A stretch of 64,000 nt of DNA from Pleomorphomonas oryzae DSM 16300. Its GTDB lineage: Bacteria; Pseudomonadota; Alphaproteobacteria; Rhizobiales; Pleomorphomonadaceae. A model generated the notes under the pieces. It searched no databases, was not told the origin of the DNA, and saw only the letters and a list, made by a program, of their open reading frames with translations. Every line of letters starts with the position of its first letter. Positions within the stretch are counted from its first letter, which is position 1. The stretch lies in assembly GCF_000422965.1 (NCBI RefSeq), contig NZ_AUHB01000001.1, forward strand, positions 496,001 through 560,000. Reading direction: 5' to 3'. Positions 51,301 to 59,394 of this stretch are shown in pieces. The translations under genes and the position numbers were made by a program.

Positions 51301-52007
51301 ACGCCTCGTCGCAGAAGTCCGACTTCCTGGCCAAGATGAGCCATGAGATCCGCACGCCGCTCAATGCCATCATCGGCTTCTCCGAAGTGATGATGGAAGA
51401 GCGCTTCGGCCCGGTCGGTAACGACCGTTACAAGGAATACCTACGCGACATCCACGTGTCGGGCACTCACATCATGAGCCTCGTCAACGACCTCCTGGAT
51501 CTCTCGAAGATCGAGGCGGGCAAGCTCGAGCTGACGTTCGAAGCGGTGGGGCTCAACGATGTGGTGCGGGAATGCGCTGCGCTGATGCAGCCGCAGGCCA
51601 ACCGCGAGCGGATCATCATCCGTACCTCGTTGTCGTCCAGTCTGCCGCCGGTGGTGGCCGACAATCGCAGCCTTCGCCAGATCATCCTGAACCTTCTGTC
51701 CAACGCCGTGAAGTTCAACTCGGCGGGCGGACAGGTGATCGTCTCGACGCTCTATGAGGAATCCGGCGAGGTGGTGCTCAGGGTGCGCGATACCGGCCAG
51801 GGCATGAGCGAGGGCGACATCGTCAAGGCCATGGAACCGTTCCGCCAGTTGTCGACCTCGCGGACCGGCGGCGGCACCGGCCTCGGCCTGCCGCTGACCA
51901 AGGCGCTGGTCGAAGCCAACCGCGCCGCCTTCCAGATCGACTCGACACCCGGTCAGGGCACGATGATCCAGATCACCTTCCCCTCGACACGAGTCCTCGC
52001 CGAATAA
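48306..52007 (+). CDS. pdhS: PdhS/PleC/DivJ-family sensor histidine kinase
   Basis: A 1233-residue cytosolic kinase. In order: PAS-like domain (~20-125), acidic E/A/P/V-rich linker (~137-318), second PAS-like module (~319-439), second acidic linker (~440-690), two PAS domains (~757-860 and ~868-985), HisKA with F-L-A-K-M-S-H1013-E-I-R-T-P-L-N, and HATPase with L-N-L-L-S-N-A-V-K-F-N, D-T-G-Q-G-M and G-G-T-G-L-G-L-P-L. The HisKA/HATPase core and the terminal T-R-V-L-A-E closely resemble Brucella PdhS, which acts on DivK in the CtrA cell-cycle pathway. The ATG at 48306 follows GGTGGAG. A role in cell-cycle or polarity control is inferred from homology. Confidence 0.85.
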   Translation: MSGGADLFRVLSQTENVGALIADTRPSLVVDRTGCRLLWANAAGAAFFGIATVEKLTALRFSAASPFARRITALDDTLASGQDRIERLPLQRGLLPRPTVCKASRVTADGIKAILLTIVDGTGSFVGDPTAAFATLAATAVPETTPEPDPEPVENIAAVPAVVPTDADDLADTDMVEPAEAASEEMAFAPAAENDESVADATVPEVIDAASEEIPFNAAEPSPEEASPEPAADAAITVHEDLTESVKAIEEEPAALLEVLPEERLSEPVETTTVAETAVPSEPNEPAETPIEVIPSEVAEHDEATAEEASPEPVEAPAAPTFTFPAHGRAVRFVFELDPQLAFTFVSSDLAATVGPGMADILGRSWTEVAGRLEFDPGGRIAEALGRRDTFTGLTVDWPVEGENLRVPADLAGMPVFGRERSFRGYRGFGVLKTGAAFEAPVPAEPIILSEPDGAAPLPIVDEMQPADGTDMSAEPAVLPVVDDIAPEQAPAAALESFGDLSPTIDETVSEEPIAPITEVVTEPENTAPEAVEELDQVEADNVAEDGNSGESDLSDAEVDTASEHLDPSAADGEVASEEEAPGEPDEPTEVVLEATPSESIVSAEELAPEAAEPVTDEPVEAVPESQDSTPADNAGGEPVVAEEPSAETDELQEPLPLITPPPEEEAVDVADPEPAVPSVPEVVSSPVEPHRTFASLTGDKARALSKPERDAFDKIAEALADAFGPRILSDSASRAIVPQGPVVERKAEVPADTGPTVDIALLDKLPIALAILRGGDIIHANKAFLDLCGYPDVAAIDADGGFAQVFEGAALNRDAAIPAIRRRDGVEIPVSARLHSMPMEGGIASLLVVQETVATTSRDRLATAEQRTEDMEAILDTATDGVLVLDQKGLVIGANRSAEALFGNERSHMIGMAFVDLLAPESHRSALDYLDGLSRNALSSVLNDGREVIGRVAGGGLVPLFMTIGRVSATKFCAVLRDITQWKRAEEELTSAKKAAENASSQKSDFLAKMSHEIRTPLNAIIGFSEVMMEERFGPVGNDRYKEYLRDIHVSGTHIMSLVNDLLDLSKIEAGKLELTFEAVGLNDVVRECAALMQPQANRERIIIRTSLSSSLPPVVADNRSLRQIILNLLSNAVKFNSAGGQVIVSTLYEESGEVVLRVRDTGQGMSEGDIVKAMEPFRQLSTSRTGGGTGLGLPLTKALVEANRAAFQIDSTPGQGTMIQITFPSTRVLAE

Positions 52008-52038
52008 CCAAACGGTAAGACAAACTGCGAAAATGCAG

Positions 52039-52068
52039 CACCCGGCGGACCTATCCGCCGGGTGTTTT
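52039..52068 (+). terminator. Rho-independent terminator of the kinase gene
   Basis: A perfect 11-bp stem, CACCCGGCGGA (52039-52049) with 52054-52064, has a 4-base loop and is followed by TTTT. It lies 32 bases after the kinase stop codon. Confidence 0.9.
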
Positions 52069-52169
52069 GCATCGCTTGGTCATGAAAATCAGACGAAATT
52101 GAGCCCTGCGCTCATCGCCCGGCAGGCCTGCAGCGCCGCGTGCGGAGTTCCACGTGCTTGAAAATGAAA

Positions 52170-52186
52170 TTGAGAATGATTATCAA
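52170..52186 (+). promoter_or_regulatory. Fur-box-like inverted repeat upstream of bfd
   Basis: TTGAGAATGATTATCAA is a 17-base inverted repeat with one mismatched pair around a central G. It contains GAGAAT-GATTAT, close to the Fur hexamer GATAAT repeated. It lies ~90 bases before the ATG of the bfd-like gene and is a candidate iron-responsive operator. Confidence 0.6.
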
Positions 52187-52276
52187 CAAAGGCGCGGCAA
52201 CAAGGGACATTTCCCGCCGTTCCAGCGGAAACGCGGAGAGCTACAGGCGTCGCCAATGGCGCCCCGGAGTTCATCG

Positions 52277-52570
52277 ATGATCGTCTGTCACTGCAATGTT
52301 TTGACCGTCGAAGACATCCAGGGAGCTGTCGACGAACTCCTTGCCGAGATGCCCCTCCGCGTTATCACGCCCGGCCTCGTCTATCGCCGCCTCGGAACGC
52401 GCGGCCGCTGCTGCGGCTGCTTTCCTCTCGCCATCGACGTGATCAACGCGCATATCGAAAAGCGGCTCGCCGGTGATGACCTCGCCGAACGTCGCCAGCA
52501 GATCGTCGAGCAGCAGCGCGCCTATCGCGACAGCATGCAGCAACGCCGTCGTATCGCCGCCAATGCCTGA
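52277..52570 (+). CDS. bfd: Bacterioferritin-associated ferredoxin (2Fe-2S)
   Basis: A 97-residue protein. Cluster ligands are C4-x-C6 at the N-terminus and C45/C46-x-C48 in R-C-C-G-C-F, matching the Bfd pattern. The C-terminal ~40 residues are a charged helix. Bfd reduces ferric iron stored in bacterioferritin so that it can be mobilised. The ATG at 52277 has GGAG 8 bases upstream. It is convergent with bfr, 38 bases away, and a Fur-like site lies upstream, consistent with induction in low iron. Confidence 0.9.
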   Translation: MIVCHCNVLTVEDIQGAVDELLAEMPLRVITPGLVYRRLGTRGRCCGCFPLAIDVINAHIEKRLAGDDLAERRQQIVEQQRAYRDSMQQRRRIAANA

Positions 52571-52608
52571 GCATCGGCGGTGAAACGACCCAGCCGGGAA
52601 CGCTTCTA

Positions 52609-53094
52609 TCAGTCGACCTTGTCGGTGCTGTCGGCGTTGAGCTGGATGTAGGCGACCTCACCGATCTTGTCGTAGAGCGAGATCTGCGACTCCAGGAAAT
52701 CGATGTGGCCTTCCTCATCCTTCAAAAGGTCGGTGAACAACTCCATCGAGACGTAATCGCCTTCCTCGGCGCAGAGCAGGCGCGAGGCACGGTAGGAGTT
52801 GCGCGCGTCGATCTCGCCGGCCAGATCCGCCTCGAGAATTTCACGCACGGTCTGGCCGATACGCAGCGGCGGAATGGTCTGAAGGTTCGGATGTCCCTCA
52901 AGGAAGATGATGCGGGAAATCAGCCGGTCGGCGTGATGCATTTCCTCGATCGATTCCTCGCGCTCCTTCTTGGCGAACTTGGTGACGCCCATGTCATCGA
53001 GGAGCCGGTAATGAAGCCAATATTGGTTGACCGCGCCGAGTTCGAGGAAAAGCGCCTCGTTGAGACGCTCAATGACTTTCTCATTCCCACGCAT
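52609..53094 (-). CDS. bfr: Bacterioferritin
   Basis: A 161-residue ferritin-like four-helix protein. Ferroxidase ligands include E18, E51 and H54 (E-E-M-H-H), and the haem-ligand methionine is M52, exactly as in E. coli Bfr; a second E-E-G-H-I-D-F block occurs near residue 128. It stores iron in 24-subunit shells in the cytosol. AAGGAGG precedes the ATG. A perfect Irr-type element lies 14 bases upstream, so repression by Irr when iron is low is likely, opposite to bfd. Confidence 0.97.
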   Translation of the reverse strand: MRGNEKVIERLNEALFLELGAVNQYWLHYRLLDDMGVTKFAKKEREESIEEMHHADRLISRIIFLEGHPNLQTIPPLRIGQTVREILEADLAGEIDARNSYRASRLLCAEEGDYVSMELFTDLLKDEEGHIDFLESQISLYDKIGEVAYIQLNADSTDKVD

Positions 53095-53107
53095 GAAAAC
53101 CTCCTTG

Positions 53108-53124
53108 GTTAGAATTCTTCTAAC
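53108..53124 (-). promoter_or_regulatory. Irr-type iron control element (ICE) before bfr
   Basis: GTTAGAA-TTC-TTCTAAC is a perfect 17-base inverted repeat and matches the Irr consensus TTTAGAA-N3-TTCTAAA at all but the outermost pair. It lies between the presumed -10 region and the ribosome site of bfr, a repressing position. Confidence 0.88.
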
Positions 53125-53286
53125 TTACGGTAAGTCGCAAGAAATGCAAGCTGTCTTCAGGTGGGCGCCCCGTCCGGCTCACCCGAAATCAAACTAGAAG
53201 CAAATGGCTAGCGTTGGCAATTGACCCGAGGTCGGTATCCTCGACCCGGATTTGCCGAAGGCGTAAACGGGCTCCGGCGCCGGAGC

Positions 53287-54108
53287 TCAACCGGCGAGGA
53301 AGACCGCGCGCTCGGCTTTCTCTTTCTCCACCTGCGAACGGTGCGAAATAACCGAGGCCACGATAACGCCAACGGCGATCACCGAGATCAGGATGGTTGA
53401 GATGGCATTGATTTCCGGCGTCACGCCGAGGCGGACCATCGAATAGATCTTGATCGGCAACGTAGTGGCGCCGGGGCCGGTGTTGAAGGAGGCGATCACC
53501 AGATCGTCGAGCGACAGCGTGAAGGCCAGCATCCATCCGGCGACAACGCCGGGGAGGATCAGCGGCAAGGTAATCAGGAAGAAGGTCTTTACCGGCGGGC
53601 AGCCGAGATCGAGGGCCGCCTCCTCCAGGCTGCGGTCGAGCGTGACGAGACGCGACTGCACCACCACGGCGACGAAGCACATGGTGAGCGTCGTATGGGC
53701 GATGACTACGGTCCAGAAGCCGCGATCGAAGCCGACGGCGACGAACAGCAGGAGAAGCGACAGGCCGGTAATGACCTCCGGCATGACCAGGGGGGCATAG
53801 ACCATGCCCGAGAACAGGGCACGACCGTGGAACTTGTTGTAACGATCGAGCACCAGAGCCGCCATGGTGCCGAGGACAGTGGCGAACGAGGCCGAGAGAA
53901 TGCCGACGCGAATGGTCACCCAGGCGGCGTCGATGATCGCCTCATCATGCAACAACTCGACGTACCAGCGCGATGAGAAGCCGCCCCAGACCGTCACCAG
54001 CTTCGAGGCGTTGAACGAATAGACCACCAGGATGAGGATCGGCACGTAGAGGAAGGCGAAGCCCAGCACCAGCGAGGTGACATTGAACCAGCTCGTCGTC
54101 TTGTTCAT
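53287..54108 (-). CDS. potI: Putrescine ABC importer permease
   Basis: A 273-residue inner-membrane permease of the PotC/PotI type with six helices. Features are F-L-Y-V-P-I-L-I-L-V-V-Y-S-F-N-A-S near the N-terminus, the loop E-E-A-A-L-D-L-G-C-P-P and T-L-S-L-D-D-L-V-I-A-S-F. It is the last gene of the potFGHI operon, 9 bases after potH. The 162 bases between it and bfr contain no gene. Confidence 0.92.
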   Translation of the reverse strand: MNKTTSWFNVTSLVLGFAFLYVPILILVVYSFNASKLVTVWGGFSSRWYVELLHDEAIIDAAWVTIRVGILSASFATVLGTMAALVLDRYNKFHGRALFSGMVYAPLVMPEVITGLSLLLLFVAVGFDRGFWTVVIAHTTLTMCFVAVVVQSRLVTLDRSLEEAALDLGCPPVKTFFLITLPLILPGVVAGWMLAFTLSLDDLVIASFNTGPGATTLPIKIYSMVRLGVTPEINAISTILISVIAVGVIVASVISHRSQVEKEKAERAVFLAG

Positions 54109-54117
54109 GGCGCTCCC

Positions 54118-55026
54118 TCAAGCCTTCTTCTGCTGGTTCTGGAAGATGACGATCGGCACCACCAGGATGATCAGCAGCACCACAGCCACCGCCGAGGAGA
54201 CCGGCCAGTCGCGATTGTTGAAGAACTCGGCCCACAGCGTCTTGCCGATCATCAGCGTTCCGGATCCGCCGAGCAGATCGGGGATGACGAACTCGCCGAC
54301 GATCGGAATGAAGCACAAGAAGCAGCCGGCGATGACGCCCGGCAGCGACAGCGGGAAGGTGATCACCCAGAAGGACTTCATGGGCGGGCAGCCGAGATCG
54401 GCAGCCGCTTCGAGGAGTGTCGCGTCCAGCTTTTCGAGGGCGGCGTAGAGCGGCAGCACCATGAAGGGCAGATAGGAATAGACGATACCGATGAAGACGG
54501 CAGTCTCGGTGTTGTAGATGTGGATCTGTTCGCCCGGGCCAAGGATTCCCAGCCCCTGCAGGGCGATGGTGATCAGACCCTCCGGCTTCAGGATGCCGAT
54601 CCAGGCGTAGACGCGGATCAGGAAGCTGGTCCAGAACGGCAGGATCACCGCCATGACCAACGCGTTGCGCACGCTCTTGGGCGCGCGGGCCATGCCATAG
54701 GCGATCGGGTAGCCGACGATCAGCAGCAGCACCGTCGATATCAGCGCGATCCGAAGGCTGGAGAGATAGGCCGAATAGTAAAGCGGGTCCTCGCCGAGGA
54801 ACATGTAGTTGTCGAGAGAGAAGTCCGTCAGCTTCGACCAGAACTCGCCGAGCGTGTTGATGACCGGCGTATAGGGCGGCATGGCGATCGCCGTCTGTGA
54901 CAGCGATATCTTGAGGATGATCAGGAACGGCGCGAGGAAGAACATCAGGCTCCACAGATAGGGAACCGCCACCAGCGCCCATTTGGCGACAAAGGGCCTC
55001 ATTCCTTGCGTCCCGCGCTCCGCCAT
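54118..55026 (-). CDS. potH: Putrescine ABC importer permease
   Basis: A 302-residue inner-membrane permease of the PotB/PotH type. It has P-Y-L-W-S-L-M-F-F-L-A-P-F, P-F-W-T-S-F-L-I-R-V-Y-A-W and the loop L-E-A-A-A-D-L-G-C-P. The ATG at 55026 has AAGGA nine bases upstream; an ATG at 55041 that overlaps the potG stop (ATGA) is an alternative. It forms the channel with PotI. Confidence 0.92.
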   Translation of the reverse strand: MAERGTQGMRPFVAKWALVAVPYLWSLMFFLAPFLIILKISLSQTAIAMPPYTPVINTLGEFWSKLTDFSLDNYMFLGEDPLYYSAYLSSLRIALISTVLLLIVGYPIAYGMARAPKSVRNALVMAVILPFWTSFLIRVYAWIGILKPEGLITIALQGLGILGPGEQIHIYNTETAVFIGIVYSYLPFMVLPLYAALEKLDATLLEAAADLGCPPMKSFWVITFPLSLPGVIAGCFLCFIPIVGEFVIPDLLGGSGTLMIGKTLWAEFFNNRDWPVSSAVAVVLLIILVVPIVIFQNQQKKA

Positions 55027-55037
55027 AGCCCGTTCCT

Positions 55038-56189
55038 TCATTTCAGCAGGATGATGCCGGCGTCGGCCGGCCAGGTCAGATACACCTTGTCTTCCCAGGT
55101 GATCGGCCGTTCGACCATGCGTGTCAGGTTGGCAACCGTCGCTTTGACGATGGAGCCACCGGCCAGACGGACGCGGTAAACCGAGATATCGCCGAGGTAG
55201 CCGATGTCCCAAACTTCGCCGGAGAGCACATTGGGCGTGCCGGCCGGAGGCGCTTCCAGCGAAATCTGGACCTTCTCGGGCCGAATGGCAAAGCCCGCCT
55301 CAGCGCCGACGGCGACCTCGCCCGTTCCGGTCTCGGCCATGATGGTGGCATCGACGCTGGCGCTGTGAAGTGTGGCAATGCCATCCTTCACGGCCGACAC
55401 CGTGCCGTCGATCAGGTTGATGTCCCCGATGAAATCGGCAACGTAGCGCGTGGCAGGCTGTTCATAGATCTCAGAAGCGGTGCCGATCTGGGCGATGATG
55501 CCGTGGTTCATGACGGCAATGCGGTCGGAAACCGTCATCGCCTCTTCCTGGTCGTGGGTGACGATCAGGAAGGTCATGCCGAGCTCGACCTGGATGTCCA
55601 TCAGTTCGAACTGCGTTTCCTCGCGCAGCTTCTTGTCGAGCGCGCCGAGCGGCTCATCAAGCAGCAGCACCTTCGGGCGCTTGGCCAGCGAACGGGCCAG
55701 CGCCACGCGCTGACGCTGGCCGCCGGAAAGCTGATGCGGCTTGCGCTTGGCGAACTTCTCGAGCTTGACCAGGCTGAGCATTTCAGCGACGCGGGTATTG
55801 ATACTGGAAGTGTCCATGCCCTCCTGCTTGAGGCCGAAGGCGATGTTGCCCTCCACCGTCATATGTGGGAACAGCGCGTAGGACTGAAACATCATGTTGA
55901 CCGGCCGCTTATAGGGCGGAATGCCGGACAGGTCCTTGCCGTCAAGAAGAATGCGCCCCTCGGTCGGCTGTTCGAAGCCGGCAAGCATGCGCATCAGCGT
56001 CGTCTTGCCGCAGCCCGACGGCCCCAGCAGCGCAAAGAACTCGCGCTCGTAGATGTCGAGGGTCAGATTGTCGACGGCGGTAAAGTCGCCGAAGCGCTTG
56101 GTGACGTTCTCAAAGCGGATGAACGGCTTGAGCGTCGGATCGTCCCAGGGAGCAAACTTGCGCTTGATCGGCCCAACCGCCTCGATCAT
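55038..56189 (-). CDS. potG: Putrescine ABC importer ATP-binding protein
   Basis: A 383-residue ATPase with G-P-S-G-C-G-K-T-T, L-S-G-G-Q-R-Q-R, L-L-L-D-E-P and T-H-D-Q-E-E. The C-terminal TOBE region contains F-A-I-R-P-E-K. The A-P-W-D-D-P near the N-terminus, with the insertion before the ATPase domain, is typical of PotG. GAGGGTT precedes the ATG at 56189; the open frame continues to 56342 but has no family similarity there. Confidence 0.92.
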   Translation of the reverse strand: MIEAVGPIKRKFAPWDDPTLKPFIRFENVTKRFGDFTAVDNLTLDIYEREFFALLGPSGCGKTTLMRMLAGFEQPTEGRILLDGKDLSGIPPYKRPVNMMFQSYALFPHMTVEGNIAFGLKQEGMDTSSINTRVAEMLSLVKLEKFAKRKPHQLSGGQRQRVALARSLAKRPKVLLLDEPLGALDKKLREETQFELMDIQVELGMTFLIVTHDQEEAMTVSDRIAVMNHGIIAQIGTASEIYEQPATRYVADFIGDINLIDGTVSAVKDGIATLHSASVDATIMAETGTGEVAVGAEAGFAIRPEKVQISLEAPPAGTPNVLSGEVWDIGYLGDISVYRVRLAGGSIVKATVANLTRMVERPITWEDKVYLTWPADAGIILLK

Positions 56190-56249
56190 CTTCGGAACCC
56201 TCGTTTCCACCAAGCCTGACGTGCCACCATGACCCGTCACATGCAAGCA

Positions 56250-56402
56250 CCCGGCCAGAGGGCCGGGCGCTTTTCGACAGTTCCTTGTGTCAACTTGCCA
56301 GAACGCCGGCGCATTGGCATATCGGGTACATAAATTTCCCATCCGCGTCAGGCACGTAGGAGCTCTGGCCCGAAGATGGGACGCCGCGTTGAACGGCGCC
56401 CC
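56250..56402 (-). other. Stem-loops between potF and potG
   Basis: Two hairpins lie in the 219-base gap. One pairs 56378-56386 with 56394-56402 (one mismatch), close behind the potF stop. The other pairs CCCGGCC (56250-56256) with GGCCGGG (56261-56267). Neither has a T-run in the direction of transcription. They may favour higher expression of potF than of potGHI. Confidence 0.5.
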
Positions 56403-56408
56403 AAAGCA

Positions 56409-57509
56409 TCACATGCCCGTCTTGACCGACGTCCAGACGCGGGTCAGCACCCGCTGAGCCTTGGCGTCGTAGGGTGTGGTCGAGAACAGGTTGGCCAGCG
56501 TGTCCTTGTTGGGATAGATCGAAGTATCCGCCAGAATGGCCGGATCGACGAACTTCTGCGAGGCGAGATTGCCGTTGGCATAAGCGACGTAGTTGGTCGA
56601 CTTGGCGATGATTTCAGGCTTCATCATGAAGTTCATGAAGGCATGCGCGGCGTCGGGGTTCGGCGCATCCTTGGGGATCGCCATGATGTCGAACCACATG
56701 TTGGCGCCTTCCTTGGGGATGACATAGTTGATGGTCACGCCGTTCTTGGCATCCTTCGCCCGGTTGCGCGCTTGCAGGATGTCGCCGGAATAACCGACGG
56801 CAACGCAGATGTCGCCGTTGGCGAGTGCATTGATATATTCAGACGAATGGAATTTCTGGACGTAAGGCTTGACCGAAGCGAGCAGCTTGCCCGCTGCCTC
56901 CATGTCGGCAGGGTCCTTGGAGTCCGGGTTCTTGCCGAGATACTTGAGCGCCGCAGGGATCAGCTCCTCGGACGCATCGAGGAACTGCACACCACAGTCC
57001 TTGAACTTCGAGATGATCTCCGGCTTGAACACCATGTCCCAGCTATTGACCGGCGCGTCGGGCATGATCGCCTTGATCTTGTCGACGTTGTAGCCAATGC
57101 CGGTGGTGCCCCACATATAATCGATGCCGTACTGGTTGCCCGGATCGTATTGGGCGACGCGGCTCATCACTTCTGGCCACATGTTGGAAAGGTTGGGCAG
57201 CTTGGACTTGTCGAGCGGCTGGTAGACGCCCGCTGCAATCTGCCGCGCCAGGAACGGACCGGTGATGACCACCACGTCATAGCCCGAGCCGCCGGCCAGC
57301 ATCTTGGTCTCGACGATGTCCTGATTGTCGAACACGTCGTAGACCACCTTGATGCCGGTCTCCTTGGTGAACTCCTGCAGCACGGATTCGTCGATGTAGT
57401 CGGACCAGTTGTAGACGTTGACAACCTTGTCCTCGGCCACGGCGCCCGTCGCGAGCGCGATCGTCAGCGCGGCGGCACCCAGAAGACGCTGTCTCACCAT
57501 TTTCGTCAT
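56409..57509 (-). CDS. potF: Putrescine periplasmic binding protein
   Basis: A 366-residue binding protein with a signal peptide ending near A-V-A-E. The mature start V-V-N-V-Y-N-W-S-D-Y-I and the blocks D-Y-M-W-G-T-T-G-I-G-Y and Y-S-G-D-I-L-Q-A are characteristic of PotD/PotF, with aromatic and acidic residues that bind diamines. GGGAGC precedes the ATG at 57509. It is divergent from the putrescine-degrading genes, so uptake and breakdown are linked. Confidence 0.93.
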   Translation of the reverse strand: MTKMVRQRLLGAAALTIALATGAVAEDKVVNVYNWSDYIDESVLQEFTKETGIKVVYDVFDNQDIVETKMLAGGSGYDVVVITGPFLARQIAAGVYQPLDKSKLPNLSNMWPEVMSRVAQYDPGNQYGIDYMWGTTGIGYNVDKIKAIMPDAPVNSWDMVFKPEIISKFKDCGVQFLDASEELIPAALKYLGKNPDSKDPADMEAAGKLLASVKPYVQKFHSSEYINALANGDICVAVGYSGDILQARNRAKDAKNGVTINYVIPKEGANMWFDIMAIPKDAPNPDAAHAFMNFMMKPEIIAKSTNYVAYANGNLASQKFVDPAILADTSIYPNKDTLANLFSTTPYDAKAQRVLTRVWTSVKTGM

Positions 57510-57699
57510 GCTCCCTGTCCCCTGTCGCGGCCGCCCCTTGGTCTTCGCAATGGCGAAGCCGGCGGGGTCGGTCCAGCTCCGGCGCTTTTGCAATAGAACG
57601 ACTGGGGGAATCCGGCGTTCTACGCACACGGCGGTCGGGCGCATTTATGCACAGCGGCGAGATGACGACAACTGGTTGCTGCCTATTTTCTAGCGCATG

Positions 57700-57791
57700 G
57701 CATTTTCTCACCACCCATCGCGGCGAACCCGGCGAAAATGCAATTGCGCCAACCGGAAAATATCATCACAAATAACGGGGTCTGCATTTTC
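57700..57791. promoter_or_regulatory. Three GCATTTTC boxes in the divergent pot/puu control region
   Basis: GCATTTTC occurs at 57700-57707 and 57784-57791 and in inverted form at 57734-57741. All three lie in the 363-base gap 57510-57872 between potF and the puuA-like gene, which shows no other gene. They may be binding sites of the regulator that co-ordinates putrescine uptake and catabolism. Confidence 0.5.
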
Positions 57792-57872
57792 CGAAACACA
57801 AAGGCGTGCGTTCGGACGGGCGGGATGGAAGAGGCTCCCGCCTTCGCGCGCCAGCAACGAAAGAAAGCAATC

Positions 57873-59288
57873 ATGAGTCTGATTTCGACCGAACCCAAGG
57901 ACGCGCCGAGGGTCGGCGAACACAAGCCGGAGCGGGGCGTCGATACGCTCGCCGAGGCAAAAACCTGGCTCAAGGAGCGGGGCATCGAGGACATCGAATG
58001 CATCACGCCGGATCTTGCCGGCGTCGCCCGCGGCAAACTGATGCCGGCGGACAAGTTCTTCTCCTCGACCGTCATGTCGATGCCATCGTCCGTGTTCACC
58101 ACGACGATCACCGGCGAGTATCCCGAAGAGGATGATGCCTTCCAGCACGACCCATCGGACGGCGACGTGTTCCTGAAGCCGGACTTCTCGACGCTGACCG
58201 CCGTGCCCTGGGCGTCGGAGCCCACCGCACAGATCATCCACGACGCCTTCCACCGAGACGGCCGGGCGTTCGACCTCGGGCCGCGACAGATCCTCAGAAA
58301 GATCATCGGTCTTTACGAGCGCGAAGGCCTGCGCGCGGTGGTGGCGCCGGAAATCGAGTTCTATCTCGTCAAGCAGAACCTCGATCCTGATTATCCGCTC
58401 GAGCCGCCGATCGGCCGTTCTGGTCGCGCAGAGGCGAGCCGGCAGTCCTATTCGATCCAGCACGTCAACGAGTTCGACGACCTGTTCGACGACATCTACG
58501 AATTCTCCGAAAAACAGGGCCTGGAGATCGATACGCTGATCCACGAGGAAGGCGCGGCGCAGATGGAGATCAATCTCCGCCACGGTGATCCGCTCGCCCT
58601 TGCCGATCAGGTGTTCACCTTCAAGCGGACGATCCGCGAGGCGGCCTTACGGCACAAGATGTACGCCACCTTCATGGCCAAGCCGATGAGCCGAGAACCG
58701 GGTTCGGCCATGCATATCCACCAGTCGGTGGTGGATATCGAAACCGGTCGCAACGTCTTCTCCGATGAAGAGGGCAACCCGACGCCCGCCTTCTTCTCCT
58801 TCATTGCCGGCCTTCAGAGATTTCTGCCGGCGGTGATGTGCATCCTCGCCCCTTACGTCAATTCCTTCCGCCGGCTAACACGCGGCACGGCGGCGCCCAT
58901 CAACGTTCATTGGGGCTACGACAATCGGACCGTCGGCATCCGGGTGCCCAATTCTGGGCCGGGCTCGCGGCGCGTCGAAAACCGGGTGCCGTCCTCGGAC
59001 GCCAACCCCTATCTCGCTGTCGCCGCCTCGCTGGCCTGCGGTCTTCTCGGCATGCAACAGCGGCTGGCGCCGGAGGAACCCATCTCGGGATCGGCTCGCG
59101 ATCTGCCGTTCGGCCTGCCGCGCGGCCTCCTGGAGGCACTAGCGCTGTTCGAAGACAGCAGCGATCTGGCCGATGTCTTCGGCCCGCGCTTCATGGCCAC
59201 CTACAGGGCGATCAAGCAGCAGGAATACGAGACTTTCATGAACGTCATTTCCAGCTGGGAGCGACAGCATCTCCTGCTGGCGGTGTGA
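57873..59288 (+). CDS. puuA: Glutamine synthetase-family protein, probable gamma-glutamylputrescine synthetase
   Basis: A 471-residue member of the glutamine synthetase family. Metal and ATP sites are visible in A-P-E-I-E-F-Y, G-A-A-Q-M-E-I-N and the H-I-H-Q-S block, with N-R-T-V-G-I-R-V-P and R-V-E-N-R-V-P near the end. The D-L-x-G-V-A-R-G-K motif near the N-terminus is typical of PuuA and related amine ligases rather than of GlnA. It should ligate glutamate to putrescine using ATP in the cytosol. AAGAAAG precedes the ATG at 57873. Confidence 0.88.
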   Translation: MSLISTEPKDAPRVGEHKPERGVDTLAEAKTWLKERGIEDIECITPDLAGVARGKLMPADKFFSSTVMSMPSSVFTTTITGEYPEEDDAFQHDPSDGDVFLKPDFSTLTAVPWASEPTAQIIHDAFHRDGRAFDLGPRQILRKIIGLYEREGLRAVVAPEIEFYLVKQNLDPDYPLEPPIGRSGRAEASRQSYSIQHVNEFDDLFDDIYEFSEKQGLEIDTLIHEEGAAQMEINLRHGDPLALADQVFTFKRTIREAALRHKMYATFMAKPMSREPGSAMHIHQSVVDIETGRNVFSDEEGNPTPAFFSFIAGLQRFLPAVMCILAPYVNSFRRLTRGTAAPINVHWGYDNRTVGIRVPNSGPGSRRVENRVPSSDANPYLAVAASLACGLLGMQQRLAPEEPISGSARDLPFGLPRGLLEALALFEDSSDLADVFGPRFMATYRAIKQQEYETFMNVISSWERQHLLLAV

Positions 59289-59394
59289 GGATATTGTCCA
59301 CGCTGGAGGCGCCGGCATCCTGAGCAAGGGTGCCGGTTCCGCCCTCAATGTTTCGCCGTTCACCCGACCCGGCTGCCTTTATTCCGAGGCTTTC

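Noticed and set aside
49965-51344. 459-codon minus-strand frame
   Set aside because: It is antisense to the kinase gene; its composition mirrors the acidic linker codons.
56376-57596. 406-codon plus-strand frame
   Set aside because: It is antisense to potF, which has a clear signal peptide and family motifs.
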